From Tepidimonas aquatica (lineage in GTDB: Bacteria; Pseudomonadota; Gammaproteobacteria; Burkholderiales; Burkholderiaceae_C): a DNA stretch of 64,000 nt. This document shows, in pieces, positions 13,898-21,926 of this stretch. A program made the translations under genes and the position numbers. The stretch is from contig NZ_VJNA01000012.1 in the NCBI RefSeq assembly GCF_007556585.1, forward strand, positions 16,082-80,081, read 5' to 3'. Each line of letters starts with the position of its first letter. Position 1 is the first letter of the stretch. Below the pieces are notes generated by a model. The model saw only the letters and a list, made by a program, of their open reading frames with translations, was not told the origin of the DNA and ran no database searches.

Positions 13898-15133
13898 ATG
13901 AAATCCCTCAGAGACGCCTACATCGTGGCGGCCACGCGCACGCCGATTGGCAAGTCGCACAAAGGCTACTTTCGCCAAACCCGCCCGGACGACCTGCTGG
14001 CGCACGTGCTGCGCGCGGCGCTGCGCCAGGTGCCGGGGCTGGATCCCGCGGCCATCGAAGATGTGATTTGCGGCTGCGCCATCCCCGAGGCGCAGCAGGG
14101 CTTGAACGTCGCGCGCATCGGCGCGGTGCTGGCCGGTCTGCCCAAGAGCGTGGGCGGCATCACCGTCAACCGTTTCTGCGCCTCCGGTCTGTCGGCGGTG
14201 CAGATGGCCGCCGACCGCATCCGCGTCGGCGAGGCCGACGTGATGATTGCCGCCGGCGTGGAGAGCATGAGCATGGTGCCGATGATGGGCAACACGCCCA
14301 GCCTCTCCCCGGCGATCTTTGCCAACACCGACGATGTGGACGACTACGGCATCGCCTACGGCATGGGGCTGACCGCCGAGAAGGTGGCGCAGCAGTGGAA
14401 GGTGTCGCGCCAGGCGCAGGACGAATTTGCGCTGCAGTCGCACCAGCGCGCCATCCGCGCGCAGCAGGCCGGCGAGTTCGCCGACGAAATCACCCCGGTG
14501 GACGTGGTCGAGCGCACGCTGGACCTGGACAGCGGCGAGGTGCGCACCACCACGCGCACCGTCACGCTGGACGAGGGCCCGCGCGCCGACACCAACCTGG
14601 AAGCGCTGGCCAAGCTCAAACCCGTCTTTGCCACGCCGTGGCGCGCCGATCGCACGCCCACGGGGCTGGGCACGGTGACGGCCGGCAACAGCTCGCAAAC
14701 CTCCGACGGCGCCGGCGCCCTGATCCTGGCCAGCGAGGACGCCATCAAGCGCTTTGGCCTGCAGCCGCTGGCGCGCTTTGTCAGTTACGCCAGCCGTGGG
14801 GTGCCGCCGCACATCATGGGCATCGGCCCGATCGAAGCCATCCCCGCCGCGCTCAAGGCCGCCGGCCTCAAGCAAGACGACCTGGACTGGATTGAGCTCA
14901 ACGAAGCGTTCGCCGCGCAGTCGCTGGCGGTGATGAACCAGCTTGGCCTGGATCCCGCCAAGGTCAACCCGATGGGCGGCGCCATCGCGCTGGGCCACCC
15001 GCTGGGGGCCACCGGTGCCATCCGCTCGGCCACCGTTGTGCACGCGCTGCGCCGCCACCAGCTGCGCTACGGCATGGTCACGATGTGCGTCGGCATGGGG
15101 CAAGGTGCGGCCGGGATTTTCGAGCGGGTATGA
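13898..15133 (+). CDS. fadA: Acetyl-CoA acyltransferase (3-ketoacyl-CoA thiolase)
   Basis: This thiolase of 411 residues cleaves 3-ketoacyl-CoA to acetyl-CoA and a shortened acyl-CoA. The acyl-accepting Cys is residue 94 in VNRFCASGLSAVQ. The second signature GHPLGATGAI and the C-terminal catalytic Cys in TMCVGMGQGAAG are also present. The family assignment is firm; degradative use is inferred from its neighbours, as biosynthetic acetyl-CoA acetyltransferases share all three motifs. It follows the FadN-like gene by 22 bp with a GGAG site. The next gene begins 17 bp after its stop. Confidence 0.93.
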   Translation: MKSLRDAYIVAATRTPIGKSHKGYFRQTRPDDLLAHVLRAALRQVPGLDPAAIEDVICGCAIPEAQQGLNVARIGAVLAGLPKSVGGITVNRFCASGLSAVQMAADRIRVGEADVMIAAGVESMSMVPMMGNTPSLSPAIFANTDDVDDYGIAYGMGLTAEKVAQQWKVSRQAQDEFALQSHQRAIRAQQAGEFADEITPVDVVERTLDLDSGEVRTTTRTVTLDEGPRADTNLEALAKLKPVFATPWRADRTPTGLGTVTAGNSSQTSDGAGALILASEDAIKRFGLQPLARFVSYASRGVPPHIMGIGPIEAIPAALKAAGLKQDDLDWIELNEAFAAQSLAVMNQLGLDPAKVNPMGGAIALGHPLGATGAIRSATVVHALRRHQLRYGMVTMCVGMGQGAAGIFERV

Positions 15134-15150
15134 TGGTGCAGGAGACCACG

Positions 15151-15915
15151 ATGACCGACATCCTCGAACACACCGAAGGCGGCGTGCTCACGCTGACGCT
15201 CAACCGCCCCGCGCGCAAAAACTCCTTGACCAGCGCCATGTACGCGGTGTTGGCTGACGCGCTGGTGCGGGCCGCTGACGATGCGGCCGTTCGCGTTGTG
15301 GTCATTCAGGGCAACGAGGCGATGTTTTCGGCGGGCAACGACATCGAGGAGTTCCTCCACGCTCCGCCTGCCGGCACCGACAGCCCGGTGTTTCGCTTTC
15401 TGCGCGGCATTGCCACGTTCCCCAAACCGCTGGTGGCGGCGGTGTGTGGGCCCGCGGTCGGCATCGGCACCACGATGCTGTTCCACTGCGACCTGGTGTA
15501 CGCCGGCGACAATGCGGCGTTTTCCATGCCGTTTGTCAACCTGGGGCTGTGCGCCGAAGGCGCCTCCAGCCTGATCGCGCCGCAGATGTTCGGCTACCAC
15601 CGTGCGGCCGAGGCGCTGCTGCTGGGCGAGCCGATCTACGCCGAAGCGGCGCTGGAGGTGGGCCTGGTCAACAAAGTATTGCCACCCCATGAGACCAACG
15701 GCTACACCCAGCAGATGGCGCGCAAGCTGGCCGCCAAACCGCTGACGTCGCTGGTCGAGACCAAGCGCCTGATGAAAGGCGCGCAGCAAGACGCGGTCCT
15801 GCAGCGTATGGCCGAGGAAGGGGCGATCTTTGGCCGCATGCTGCGCGAGCCGGCTGCGAAAGAGGCGTTTGCCGCCTTTTTGGAAAAGCGCACCCCCGAC
15901 TTCAGCCGCCTTTGA
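15151..15915 (+). CDS. Enoyl-CoA hydratase/isomerase family protein
   Basis: This stand-alone crotonase of 254 residues probably hydrates or isomerises enoyl-CoA intermediates that the bifunctional enzyme handles poorly. The two oxyanion-hole segments are recognisable: FSAGNDIEEFL (around 55-65) and CGPAVGIGTTMLFHCD (around 100-115). In the usual active-site position after the second loop it has NLGLCAEGASS, which retains one acidic residue. The start at 15151 is chosen because AGGAG sits six bases upstream; earlier in-frame ATGs would overlap the thiolase gene and lack a site. The exact reaction is not settled by sequence because crotonases are diverse. Confidence 0.88.
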   Translation: MTDILEHTEGGVLTLTLNRPARKNSLTSAMYAVLADALVRAADDAAVRVVVIQGNEAMFSAGNDIEEFLHAPPAGTDSPVFRFLRGIATFPKPLVAAVCGPAVGIGTTMLFHCDLVYAGDNAAFSMPFVNLGLCAEGASSLIAPQMFGYHRAAEALLLGEPIYAEAALEVGLVNKVLPPHETNGYTQQMARKLAAKPLTSLVETKRLMKGAQQDAVLQRMAEEGAIFGRMLREPAAKEAFAAFLEKRTPDFSRL

Positions 15916-15967
15916 GCGGCGGCGCGCAGGCCGACATTTCGTTGGCCGGGATAACTCTGGGGCCACT

Positions 15968-15986
15968 GTCCACGACCGTCGTGGAC
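15968..15986. other. Perfect 8-bp hairpin between hydratase and thioesterase genes
   Basis: GTCCACGA (15968-15975) and TCGTGGAC (15979-15986) form a perfect stem with a 3-base loop in the 123-bp gap. There is no T-run after it on either strand, so it is either a weak or factor-assisted terminator, an RNA-processing site, or a protein site. This gap is the largest in the operon. Confidence 0.4.
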
Positions 15987-16038
15987 GGCGGCCTTTGCCC
16001 AGGTGCCCGATAATCGTTTCCCGAAAGGTGGCCCCACG

Positions 16039-16527
16039 ATGACACGTGACGCTTCCCCTGACCCTGCGATCGCCTTCGAGCCCGAGTTCATCGCCGGCGT
16101 GCGGGAAATTTTTGAAGACAAAATCGTCTTCAACCGGGTGCTCGGCCTGCGGATCACCGACATCGCGCCGCACCAAGTGCGCGCACGCATCGACATGCGT
16201 CCCGAGCTGGTTGGGCATTATGCTTACCACCGCGTCCACGGCGGCGTTATCAGCGCCGGCCTGGACGCGATGGGGGGGCTGGCGGTGATGGCCGCCATCG
16301 GCGCACGCCACATGGACGAGCCGCCGGCGCAACGGCTGCATCGTTTCGCCAAGCTGGGTACCATCGACCTGCGCATCGACTACCTGCGCCCGGGCATCGG
16401 CCAGGCCTTCGTGCTCGAAGCCGAGGTGCTGCGCCTAGGCTCGCGCGTGGCCTCCACCCGCATGGCGTTTTTGGGCACGGATGGCAAGCTGCTGGCCACG
16501 GGGGCTGGGGCTTATATCGTGTCCTGA
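16039..16527 (+). CDS. Hotdog-fold thioesterase (YigI/PaaI-like)
   Basis: This 162-residue protein of the hotdog thioesterase superfamily is expected to hydrolyse acyl-CoA thioesters in the cytoplasm. The characteristic helix carries HGGVISAGLDAMGGLAVM (around residues 63-80), with the HGG and acidic residue typical of PaaI-like enzymes. The C-terminal strand pattern RIDYLRPG is also typical. An AAAGG site upstream supports the start at 16039. Sitting at the end of a beta-oxidation cluster, it may release free CoA when acyl-CoAs accumulate; this is inference. The N-terminal extension of about 20 residues resembles YigI proteins. Confidence 0.85.
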   Translation: MTRDASPDPAIAFEPEFIAGVREIFEDKIVFNRVLGLRITDIAPHQVRARIDMRPELVGHYAYHRVHGGVISAGLDAMGGLAVMAAIGARHMDEPPAQRLHRFAKLGTIDLRIDYLRPGIGQAFVLEAEVLRLGSRVASTRMAFLGTDGKLLATGAGAYIVS

Positions 16528-16543
16528 GGGCTCGGCCACGCCG

Positions 16544-17311
16544 ATGCTGCCTGTCGTCTATATCAACCTCGACCGGGACGCCCAGCGGCGGCAGGCGATG
16601 GAGGCGATGCTGCGGCGCCACGGGCTGCCGTTCGAGCGCCTGCCGGCTGTGGCGTGGGCGGTGCTGGACGAGGCCAGCCGCACCCGCCTGTACGACCCGG
16701 CATTGAACCAGCGCCAGTTCGACCGCCCGCTGGTCGATGGCGAGAAGGGCTGCTACGCCAGCCACCTCAAGGCCTGCGAGCATCTGCTGGCCTCCACCGC
16801 GCCCGCCTTGATCGTGCTGGAGGACGATGTCGAGCTGTCCGACGCGGTTGCCGATGTGCTGGCGGCGATTGAGGCGCTGCCCCCCGAGGGGTGGGATGTG
16901 ATCAAGTTGTACAGCCGGCGCAACGAGCGGCCGGCCGCCGCTACGCCGTTGACCGGTGCCCACCAGCTGGTGGCCTACCGCCGCGTGCCCAGCATGAGCA
17001 ACGGCTACGCCCTGAGTCGCACCGGGGCCGCCAAGCTGCTGCAGCACCGGCGTCCGTTCGGCCGGCCCGTGGATGTGGACGTGCGCTACTGGTGGGAGGC
17101 GGACCTGCGCGTGCTGGGCGTCGTGCCCGGGGTCGTGACGCTGGGGGCCGGGTCGGAAGCGAGCAGCATCTGGCACGGGGGGCGACCCGGTCGGACCTGG
17201 GCAGGGCGCTGGCGGCGCTGGTCGGCGCAACTCGATTATTCGTTGCGCAACGCATGGCATCGGCGCCGACAGGTCCTGCCCGCCGAGCTCGCTCGGCGCT
17301 CTCAGGGTTGA
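16544..17311 (+). CDS. Glycosyltransferase family 25 protein
   Basis: This predicted lipooligosaccharide/LPS glycosyltransferase of 255 residues acts at the cytoplasmic face of the inner membrane. It starts with PVVYINLDRDAQRR, the opening of the GT25 fold, and has GEKGCYASHLKACE around residue 67. The acidic nucleotide-sugar site LEDDV follows near 92, and a later stretch reads MSNGYALSRTGAAKLL. The length matches the family. It begins 17 bp after the thioesterase gene with only a weak ribosome site, so the start is moderately certain. Its 3' end overlaps the convergent GT4 gene by 10 bp. The sugar added cannot be deduced. Confidence 0.88.
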   Translation: MLPVVYINLDRDAQRRQAMEAMLRRHGLPFERLPAVAWAVLDEASRTRLYDPALNQRQFDRPLVDGEKGCYASHLKACEHLLASTAPALIVLEDDVELSDAVADVLAAIEALPPEGWDVIKLYSRRNERPAAATPLTGAHQLVAYRRVPSMSNGYALSRTGAAKLLQHRRPFGRPVDVDVRYWWEADLRVLGVVPGVVTLGAGSEASSIWHGGRPGRTWAGRWRRWSAQLDYSLRNAWHRRRQVLPAELARRSQG

Positions 17312-18450
17312 CGGCCACCGCCCGCCCGATCGGTGGGTGAATCGCCCGCTGCCAGGCGGATCAGCAGTTCCCGGTACCGCGCCTGCATCGAGCGCCGGTC
17401 GAAACGCGCCCGCACATCCTGCTGGCCCGCTTGGGCGAGCGCACGCCCAGCGTCGGGGGCCGCGTTCAGCGCGGTCAGTGCGTCCGCCAGTGCCATGGCA
17501 TTGCCGGGGGGGACGCGCACGCCCGTGCGGCCATCGTCGATCACCTCGCGAATGCCCTCGACGTCCGAGCCGATGGCGCAGCAGCCACTGGCCATCCCTT
17601 CGATCAGCGACAGGCCCAGGCCCTCGTAGTGGGAGCTGAGCACGCAATAGCGAACCCGCCCGTAGAGGGACGGCAAATCGCTGACCGGTCCCAGAAAATG
17701 CACCCACGGCGTGACGCCGAGCCGCTCGGCCAGGCGCTCGGCCCGATCCCGCCAGCGGCGGCTGCCGCCACCGGCCAGATAGAAGGGCATGGGCGTGCCG
17801 CGATCGAGCAGTTCGCGTGCGGTACGGATGAGGGTCTCGTGGTCCTTCTGTCGGGCAAACCGGGCTGCCATGACGACGGCGGCCTCGCGTTCGTCCCACG
17901 GCCGGCCGGCCGACCACCGCGACAGATCGATGCCATTGTGAATGGTCATGCAGCGCGATGCCGGATGACCCAGCCGCACGAGCGCATCCCGGACCGCGTC
18001 CGAGACACCGACCAGCGCATCGGTGTGTTGCGCGAGCCAGCGCGACTGCCACAGCCGCCACCGGCCATACCGCTCGCGCACATTGTGCTCCACCTGAACC
18101 AGGTGCGGCACACCCGCCAGCAGGCCGGCCCAGCGGCCCCACAGATGGTCGCTGAAGCCATGCGCCACCAGCACGTGTGGTCGCCACGCGCGGCACAGGT
18201 GGGCCAGCCGCCACACGGTCAGCGCATGGGGCCAGCCGGGCACGGTCTCCACCGCGATGCCGCGGCGGCGCAGCTCGTCGATGCGGTGCGCCGGCGTCTG
18301 CCGCTTGCGCCGCAGCACCAGCAGCGTTTGCAGCCCCGAGTCGTCCGCGCACAGATCGATAGCCACCTGGGTGGCCCCGGAAAAGCCCCCCGTGACCACG
18401 TGTAGGACCCGTAGTGGCCGAGGTGCAAATTCGATGCGATTCGATGTCAT
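17302..18450 (-). CDS. Glycosyltransferase family 4 (group 1) protein
   Basis: This GT-B fold glycosyltransferase of 382 residues is likely involved in LPS core or other surface glycan synthesis. The N-terminal Rossmann half opens with LRVLHVVTGGFSGATQVA. The C-terminal half has the donor-binding elements: NGIDLSRW near residue 180, AARFARQKDHETLI, and the EGLGLSLIEGMASG region with the E-x7-E signature of GT4 retaining enzymes. It is convergent with the GT25 gene and lies downstream of the O-antigen ligase gene. The trio probably builds or caps the same surface polysaccharide. Substrate and linkage are unknown. Confidence 0.9.
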   Translation of the reverse strand: MTSNRIEFAPRPLRVLHVVTGGFSGATQVAIDLCADDSGLQTLLVLRRKRQTPAHRIDELRRRGIAVETVPGWPHALTVWRLAHLCRAWRPHVLVAHGFSDHLWGRWAGLLAGVPHLVQVEHNVRERYGRWRLWQSRWLAQHTDALVGVSDAVRDALVRLGHPASRCMTIHNGIDLSRWSAGRPWDEREAAVVMAARFARQKDHETLIRTARELLDRGTPMPFYLAGGGSRRWRDRAERLAERLGVTPWVHFLGPVSDLPSLYGRVRYCVLSSHYEGLGLSLIEGMASGCCAIGSDVEGIREVIDDGRTGVRVPPGNAMALADALTALNAAPDAGRALAQAGQQDVRARFDRRSMQARYRELLIRLAAGDSPTDRAGGGRQP

Positions 18451-18653
18451 ATTGATTTGGCTATTGTGTGGGCAACACTAGCCGGGCTCAGGGGGGGGTG
18501 ACATGAGGTGATTGATATATTTTATTGATATTGATTTTCTCCTTGAGATCCTGATGAAGAGCTCTTTGAGTATTTGGTTTAGACAAGAAGCCTAATGGTG
18601 AGCAAATTTTGTTGGATATTTGTCGGTGCTTGATGAAGATGTGCAATGAGGCG

Positions 18654-19925
18654 TCAAGGCTGCGTTGCAGGGTTGTTTTGTGTGCTTTCCTTTATTTTGA
18701 GGGCGGCACAAAAAGCGAAAGATGCCGCTATATGGGTGTTGAGTAGACCCTGCTGCATAGAGCCGGTGAATAATCCTACGATTGCTATTTGAGCTAGCGT
18801 GATAAAGAATAATTCTAGCGAAGTATTGCCGTTGGTCGGTGGTTTTGGTGTTTTCAGATATTTTATCATCAGCGAAATCGAAAAAATAAGAGCGAGAAAG
18901 CCTAGAATCCCTAATTCCATCAGTATGTGAATATATTGTTGGTGCCAGTGGCCTGATACTAAGTCATTGGACTGAAGGGGAGCGTTTTGGTCGATGACGT
19001 GTTTGGAAGTTCCTGCTCCGAAACCGAGCCACGGTGACTTTGGCCATGTATTGAGTGCGATAATGTAGAGCGCAGCTCTGTTTCCCACGGAAGAGCTGGC
19101 TGCCTGCCGTAGTTCTTTAGTTGTGATGGCTCCGGATCGATAGGCTTGCCATGAGTTTAGATAGAGTTGATATTCGTCATATGCCTTTTCGACGCGCGGC
19201 CATATGGCCATTGCGCCCGCAAATAGTGGAATAATTGATATGAGCGCAACGGTTCTAAAATGTCTGGTATCGCGTGCGATGTAAATCAAGGTTGCAAGGT
19301 AAATTGCCAATGACGCTGTCCAGTGTGAACGTCCTCCCGCGAAGTAAACTGCGCCCAGGAAAATGGCCGAGGATAGCAGGAGACTTTTATCACGAGACTT
19401 CAGACCGAGGAGTAGAGCCCATGCGGCATAAACGCCGACTATTTGACCTAAGACTCCAGGGTTTTGGGCGCCGGCTTCCATTCTGAGTGCCTCGGTAATT
19501 GGGAAGCCATAGTTTATAGTGTGATAGATCATCCAAAGTAGAAGCATGGCTGCGGCCGTTTTGAGGCCAAATTTGAGTGCTGCCAGTAAGTTTTGTGCGG
19601 TGTGAAACGCAATGATAATTAGGGGTGCCAGGAGAAAATGGATGTGGGTGCCAATATCGCGCAAAGTCGCTCTGGTATCAATTGACCATAATAATGAAAA
19701 AAATTTTAACCAAAATATAGATGTTACGCCAATGATAAAAAAGTTTAGTTTTTTATCTGGGTAGAGTTTTTGTTGCTTTAGTGAGATTAGCCCAATTATG
19801 CTGAGAAACAAGAAAATTGACTCTCCGGCTGCGGGGATATTAAGTAATAGCGAAAAAAATAATATGGTAATTATTGTCGCGGTGTTGGCGGCGCTTCCGA
19901 TGTGGTGAAGGTTTTTCGTTTTCAT
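18654..19925 (-). CDS. O-antigen ligase family membrane protein (WaaL/Wzy-like)
   Basis: This polytopic inner-membrane protein of 423 residues has about ten to twelve hydrophobic helices. The pattern fits the O-antigen ligase/polymerase superfamily: a conserved Arg in AGGRSHW near the middle, and a large periplasmic loop that ends with VSGHWHQQYIHILMELGILG. The His and the LG-G that follow in that segment are typical of the catalytic region. It would transfer an undecaprenyl-linked glycan to lipid A-core, or polymerise it; the two roles are hard to separate by sequence. Base composition is clearly more AT-rich than the neighbours, and rare AT-rich codons are frequent. That suggests acquisition by transfer, and a broken IS481 transposase lies directly upstream. 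Confidence 0.85.
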   Translation of the reverse strand: MKTKNLHHIGSAANTATIITILFFSLLLNIPAAGESIFLFLSIIGLISLKQQKLYPDKKLNFFIIGVTSIFWLKFFSLLWSIDTRATLRDIGTHIHFLLAPLIIIAFHTAQNLLAALKFGLKTAAAMLLLWMIYHTINYGFPITEALRMEAGAQNPGVLGQIVGVYAAWALLLGLKSRDKSLLLSSAIFLGAVYFAGGRSHWTASLAIYLATLIYIARDTRHFRTVALISIIPLFAGAMAIWPRVEKAYDEYQLYLNSWQAYRSGAITTKELRQAASSSVGNRAALYIIALNTWPKSPWLGFGAGTSKHVIDQNAPLQSNDLVSGHWHQQYIHILMELGILGFLALIFSISLMIKYLKTPKPPTNGNTSLELFFITLAQIAIVGLFTGSMQQGLLNTHIAASFAFCAALKIKESTQNNPATQP

Positions 19926-19936
19926 GGTCTTAGATG

Positions 19937-19964
19937 GGCGGAGTCAATAAGGCGGAGTCAATAA
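19937..19964. repeat. Tandem 14-bp repeat at the edge of the IS481 remnant
   Basis: GGCGGAGTCAATAA occurs twice back to back (19937-19950 and 19951-19964), between the ligase start and the transposase remnant. It may be a slipped or duplicated piece of the IS end, or a duplicated target. It also means the upstream region of the ligase gene was altered by the insertion. Confidence 0.75.
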
Positions 19965-20455
19965 TCAAGTGCAACACCCCTGATCTGCCTTGTACCCGAG
20001 CCTGCCACCATCCCATGGGAACGCACTACTGTCATATTCCGGATGATTATGATGCCTCTTGTGAAACAGCTCCGGCCTTCGCTGGTACCAGTCCTTCATG
20101 ATCTGCATGGGCGTGCGGGCGTCGAGCGCTGCCTGGGGCAGATGGTGGTTGTAGAGCCAAGCGTAGCGCAGAAGAGTCTGCTGCAGATCCTGGCCGCTGA
20201 CGAAGTGGTGGCTCCTGAGCACCTCTTCGATCCTGCCGTTGAAGCGTTCCACCATGCCGTTGGTCTGGGGCCGGCATGGGGGCGTGAGCCGATGCTCGAT
20301 GCCCGGCCCAGCGCACGCCTCGTCTGAGGCGTGCTGCCCGGCGCGGTGAGATCGCCCGTGGTGACTAAGCGGTCGGCGAACTCCTTACCGTTGTCTGTCA
20401 GGATCGTGCGGATGCGCAGCCAGCAGGCCTCGATGAGGGCCGATAGAAGCGGGCG
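19965..20455 (-). pseudogene. Broken IS481-family transposase (C-terminal part, frameshifted)
   Basis: This is the remains of a DDE integrase-core transposase. One frame carries ALIEACWLRIRTILTDNGKE (about 20447-20390), containing the catalytic-type TDNGKEF. Another frame carries the C-terminal half: EACAGPGIEHRLTP, NGMVERFNGRIEE (catalytic Glu region) and LHKRHHN-type C-terminal residues. The two frames join within roughly 20333-20348, where a single base change in length would restore one protein. Everything N-terminal of about residue 130 of a normal IS481 transposase is missing. The copy cannot make an active enzyme. It lies between the AT-rich ligase gene and ilvE/zf-CHCC, marking one edge of the surface-glycan patch. 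Confidence 0.85.
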
Positions 20456-20549
20456 CGCAGCGCGCCCTCCTGCGCTCGTAGGGTGCAAAGGCTGCGACGT
20501 CTTGATTCACGGTGGGGACGGGAAGCGGTGTCGGCGCTTCCGCGACGAC

Positions 20550-20771
20550 TCAGATGGGCCCCTTTGCCTGGGCGTCAGCCGCCACGCGGTACACCGTCCC
20601 ACAATACGGACACTGCGCCTGCCCGGTGTGGCTCAGGTCCAGAAAGACGCGTGGGTGGCTGTTCCACAGTTCCATGCCGGCTTTAGGATGCGGGCAGTGG
20701 ATGCGGCCGTGGGCGTTGAGGTCGGCTGCAGCGAGCTCGACCACGGCGGGGGCTTGGGTGGTGGCGGTCAT
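20550..20771 (-). CDS. zf-CHCC zinc-finger domain protein
   Basis: This 73-residue protein ends in a small zinc-binding module: IHCPHP, then further on the QCPYCGTVYR knuckle, giving the C-H-C-C ligand set of the zf-CHCC family. The same module occurs in the complex I accessory subunit NDUFS6. Bacterial stand-alone members are of unknown function. It begins 30 bp after ilvE on the same strand, an arrangement common in Burkholderiales, and is probably co-transcribed with it. A structural or regulatory metal-binding role is all that can be inferred. Confidence 0.85.
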   Translation of the reverse strand: MTATTQAPAVVELAAADLNAHGRIHCPHPKAGMELWNSHPRVFLDLSHTGQAQCPYCGTVYRVAADAQAKGPI

Positions 20772-20801
20772 GGCGTTGCTCGTGTTGGGCAGACAAATGG
20801 C

Positions 20802-21737
20802 TCAGACCAACGTCAGCCAGTGCGCGTACTTGGGGTTGCGACCGTTGACGATGTCGAAAAATGCGTTTTGGATTTTTTCCGTGATGGGGCCGCGCTGGCC
20901 GGCGCCGATGGTCACCCGGTCCAGTTCGCGGATCGGGGTGACTTCGGCGGCGGTGCCGGTGAAGAACGCCTCGTCGGCGATGTAGACCTCGTCGCGGGTG
21001 ATGCGCTTTTGCACCACCTCCAGACCCAGGTCGCGCGCGATGTGCAGCACCGTGTTGCGCGTGATGCCATTGAGCGCGCCGGCCGACAGGTCGGGGGTGT
21101 AAATCACGCCACCTTTGACGATAAAAAGGTTTTCGCCAGCGCCTTCAGAGACGAAGCCGCTCGGGTCCAGCAGCAGCGCTTCGTCGTAGCCGTCGTCGGT
21201 GGCTTCCATGTTGGCCAGGATCGAGTTGGTGTAGTTGGACACCGTCTTGGCCTGGGTCATCGTGATGTTGACGTGGTGGCGCGTGTAGCTGGAGGTCTTG
21301 ACGCGGATGCCGCGTTTCATGCCCTCTTCGCCCAAGTAGGCGCCCCATGCCCAAGCCGCCACCATCAGGTGCACGCGGTTGCCTTTGGGGCTGACGCCCA
21401 GCTTTTCGGAGCCGATCCAGGTCAGCGGGCGGATGTAGCAGCTCTGCAGGCCGTTGGCGCGCACGACGGCGCGCTGCGCTTCGTTGACCTCCTCCATGCT
21501 GAACGGGATTTTCATGCGCAGGATCTTGGCGCTGTTGAACAGGCGCTCGGTGTGCTCCTGCAGCCGAAAAATCGCCGTGCCGCGTTCGGTCAGATACGCC
21601 CGCACCCCCTCGAAGGCGCCGCAGCCGTAGTGCAGGGTGTGGGTCAGGACGTGCACCTTGGCGTCGCGCCAGTCGATCAGTTCACCGTCCATCCAGATTT
21701 TGCCGTCGCGGTCGTGCAGTGGGAGCGGGGTTGCCAT
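20802..21737 (-). CDS. ilvE: Branched-chain amino acid aminotransferase
   Basis: This PLP-dependent class IV aminotransferase of 311 residues converts the 2-keto acids of valine, leucine and isoleucine to the amino acids, or the reverse. The start at 21737 has AAGGA upstream and gives a standard N-terminus with GKIWMDGELIDW. Family hallmarks are YGCGAFEGVRAY near residue 38, the PLP lysine in the AKTVSNYTNS stretch near 158, and EGAGENLFIVKGG around 193. The N-terminal extension visible in the longer open frame is not supported by a ribosome site. It is the first gene of a two-gene unit with the zf-CHCC protein. Confidence 0.95.
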   Translation of the reverse strand: MATPLPLHDRDGKIWMDGELIDWRDAKVHVLTHTLHYGCGAFEGVRAYLTERGTAIFRLQEHTERLFNSAKILRMKIPFSMEEVNEAQRAVVRANGLQSCYIRPLTWIGSEKLGVSPKGNRVHLMVAAWAWGAYLGEEGMKRGIRVKTSSYTRHHVNITMTQAKTVSNYTNSILANMEATDDGYDEALLLDPSGFVSEGAGENLFIVKGGVIYTPDLSAGALNGITRNTVLHIARDLGLEVVQKRITRDEVYIADEAFFTGTAAEVTPIRELDRVTIGAGQRGPITEKIQNAFFDIVNGRNPKYAHWLTLV

Positions 21738-21840
21738 GGGTCGTCCTTGTTGGGTCGTCGTTGGGCGCGGCGCACGCCGCGCGCTGCCGATAATACGATT
21801 GTAAGGTGGGCGGTGGCTTGAAAAACGGCGCACGACGCCC

Positions 21841-21867
21841 TAAAGTCGCGCTCAAGCTGGCCGATAA
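21841..21867 (+). promoter_or_regulatory. Sigma-28 (FliA) promoter
   Basis: TAAAGTCG (21841-21848) is followed after exactly 11 bp by GCCGATAA (21860-21867). The enterobacterial flagellar sigma-28 consensus is TAAAGTTT-N11-GCCGATAA. The -10 element therefore matches at 8 of 8 positions and the -35 at 6 of 8, with ideal spacing. Transcription would begin near 21874, about 50 nt before the ATG of the unknown gene at 21927. This is the best sigma-28 site seen in the window. Confidence 0.85.
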
Positions 21868-21926
21868 CAACGGTGAGCCCGGGGCGTGTGCCCATTGGGT
21901 TGGGTCGTCGAGCCGAGGATTGCGCC

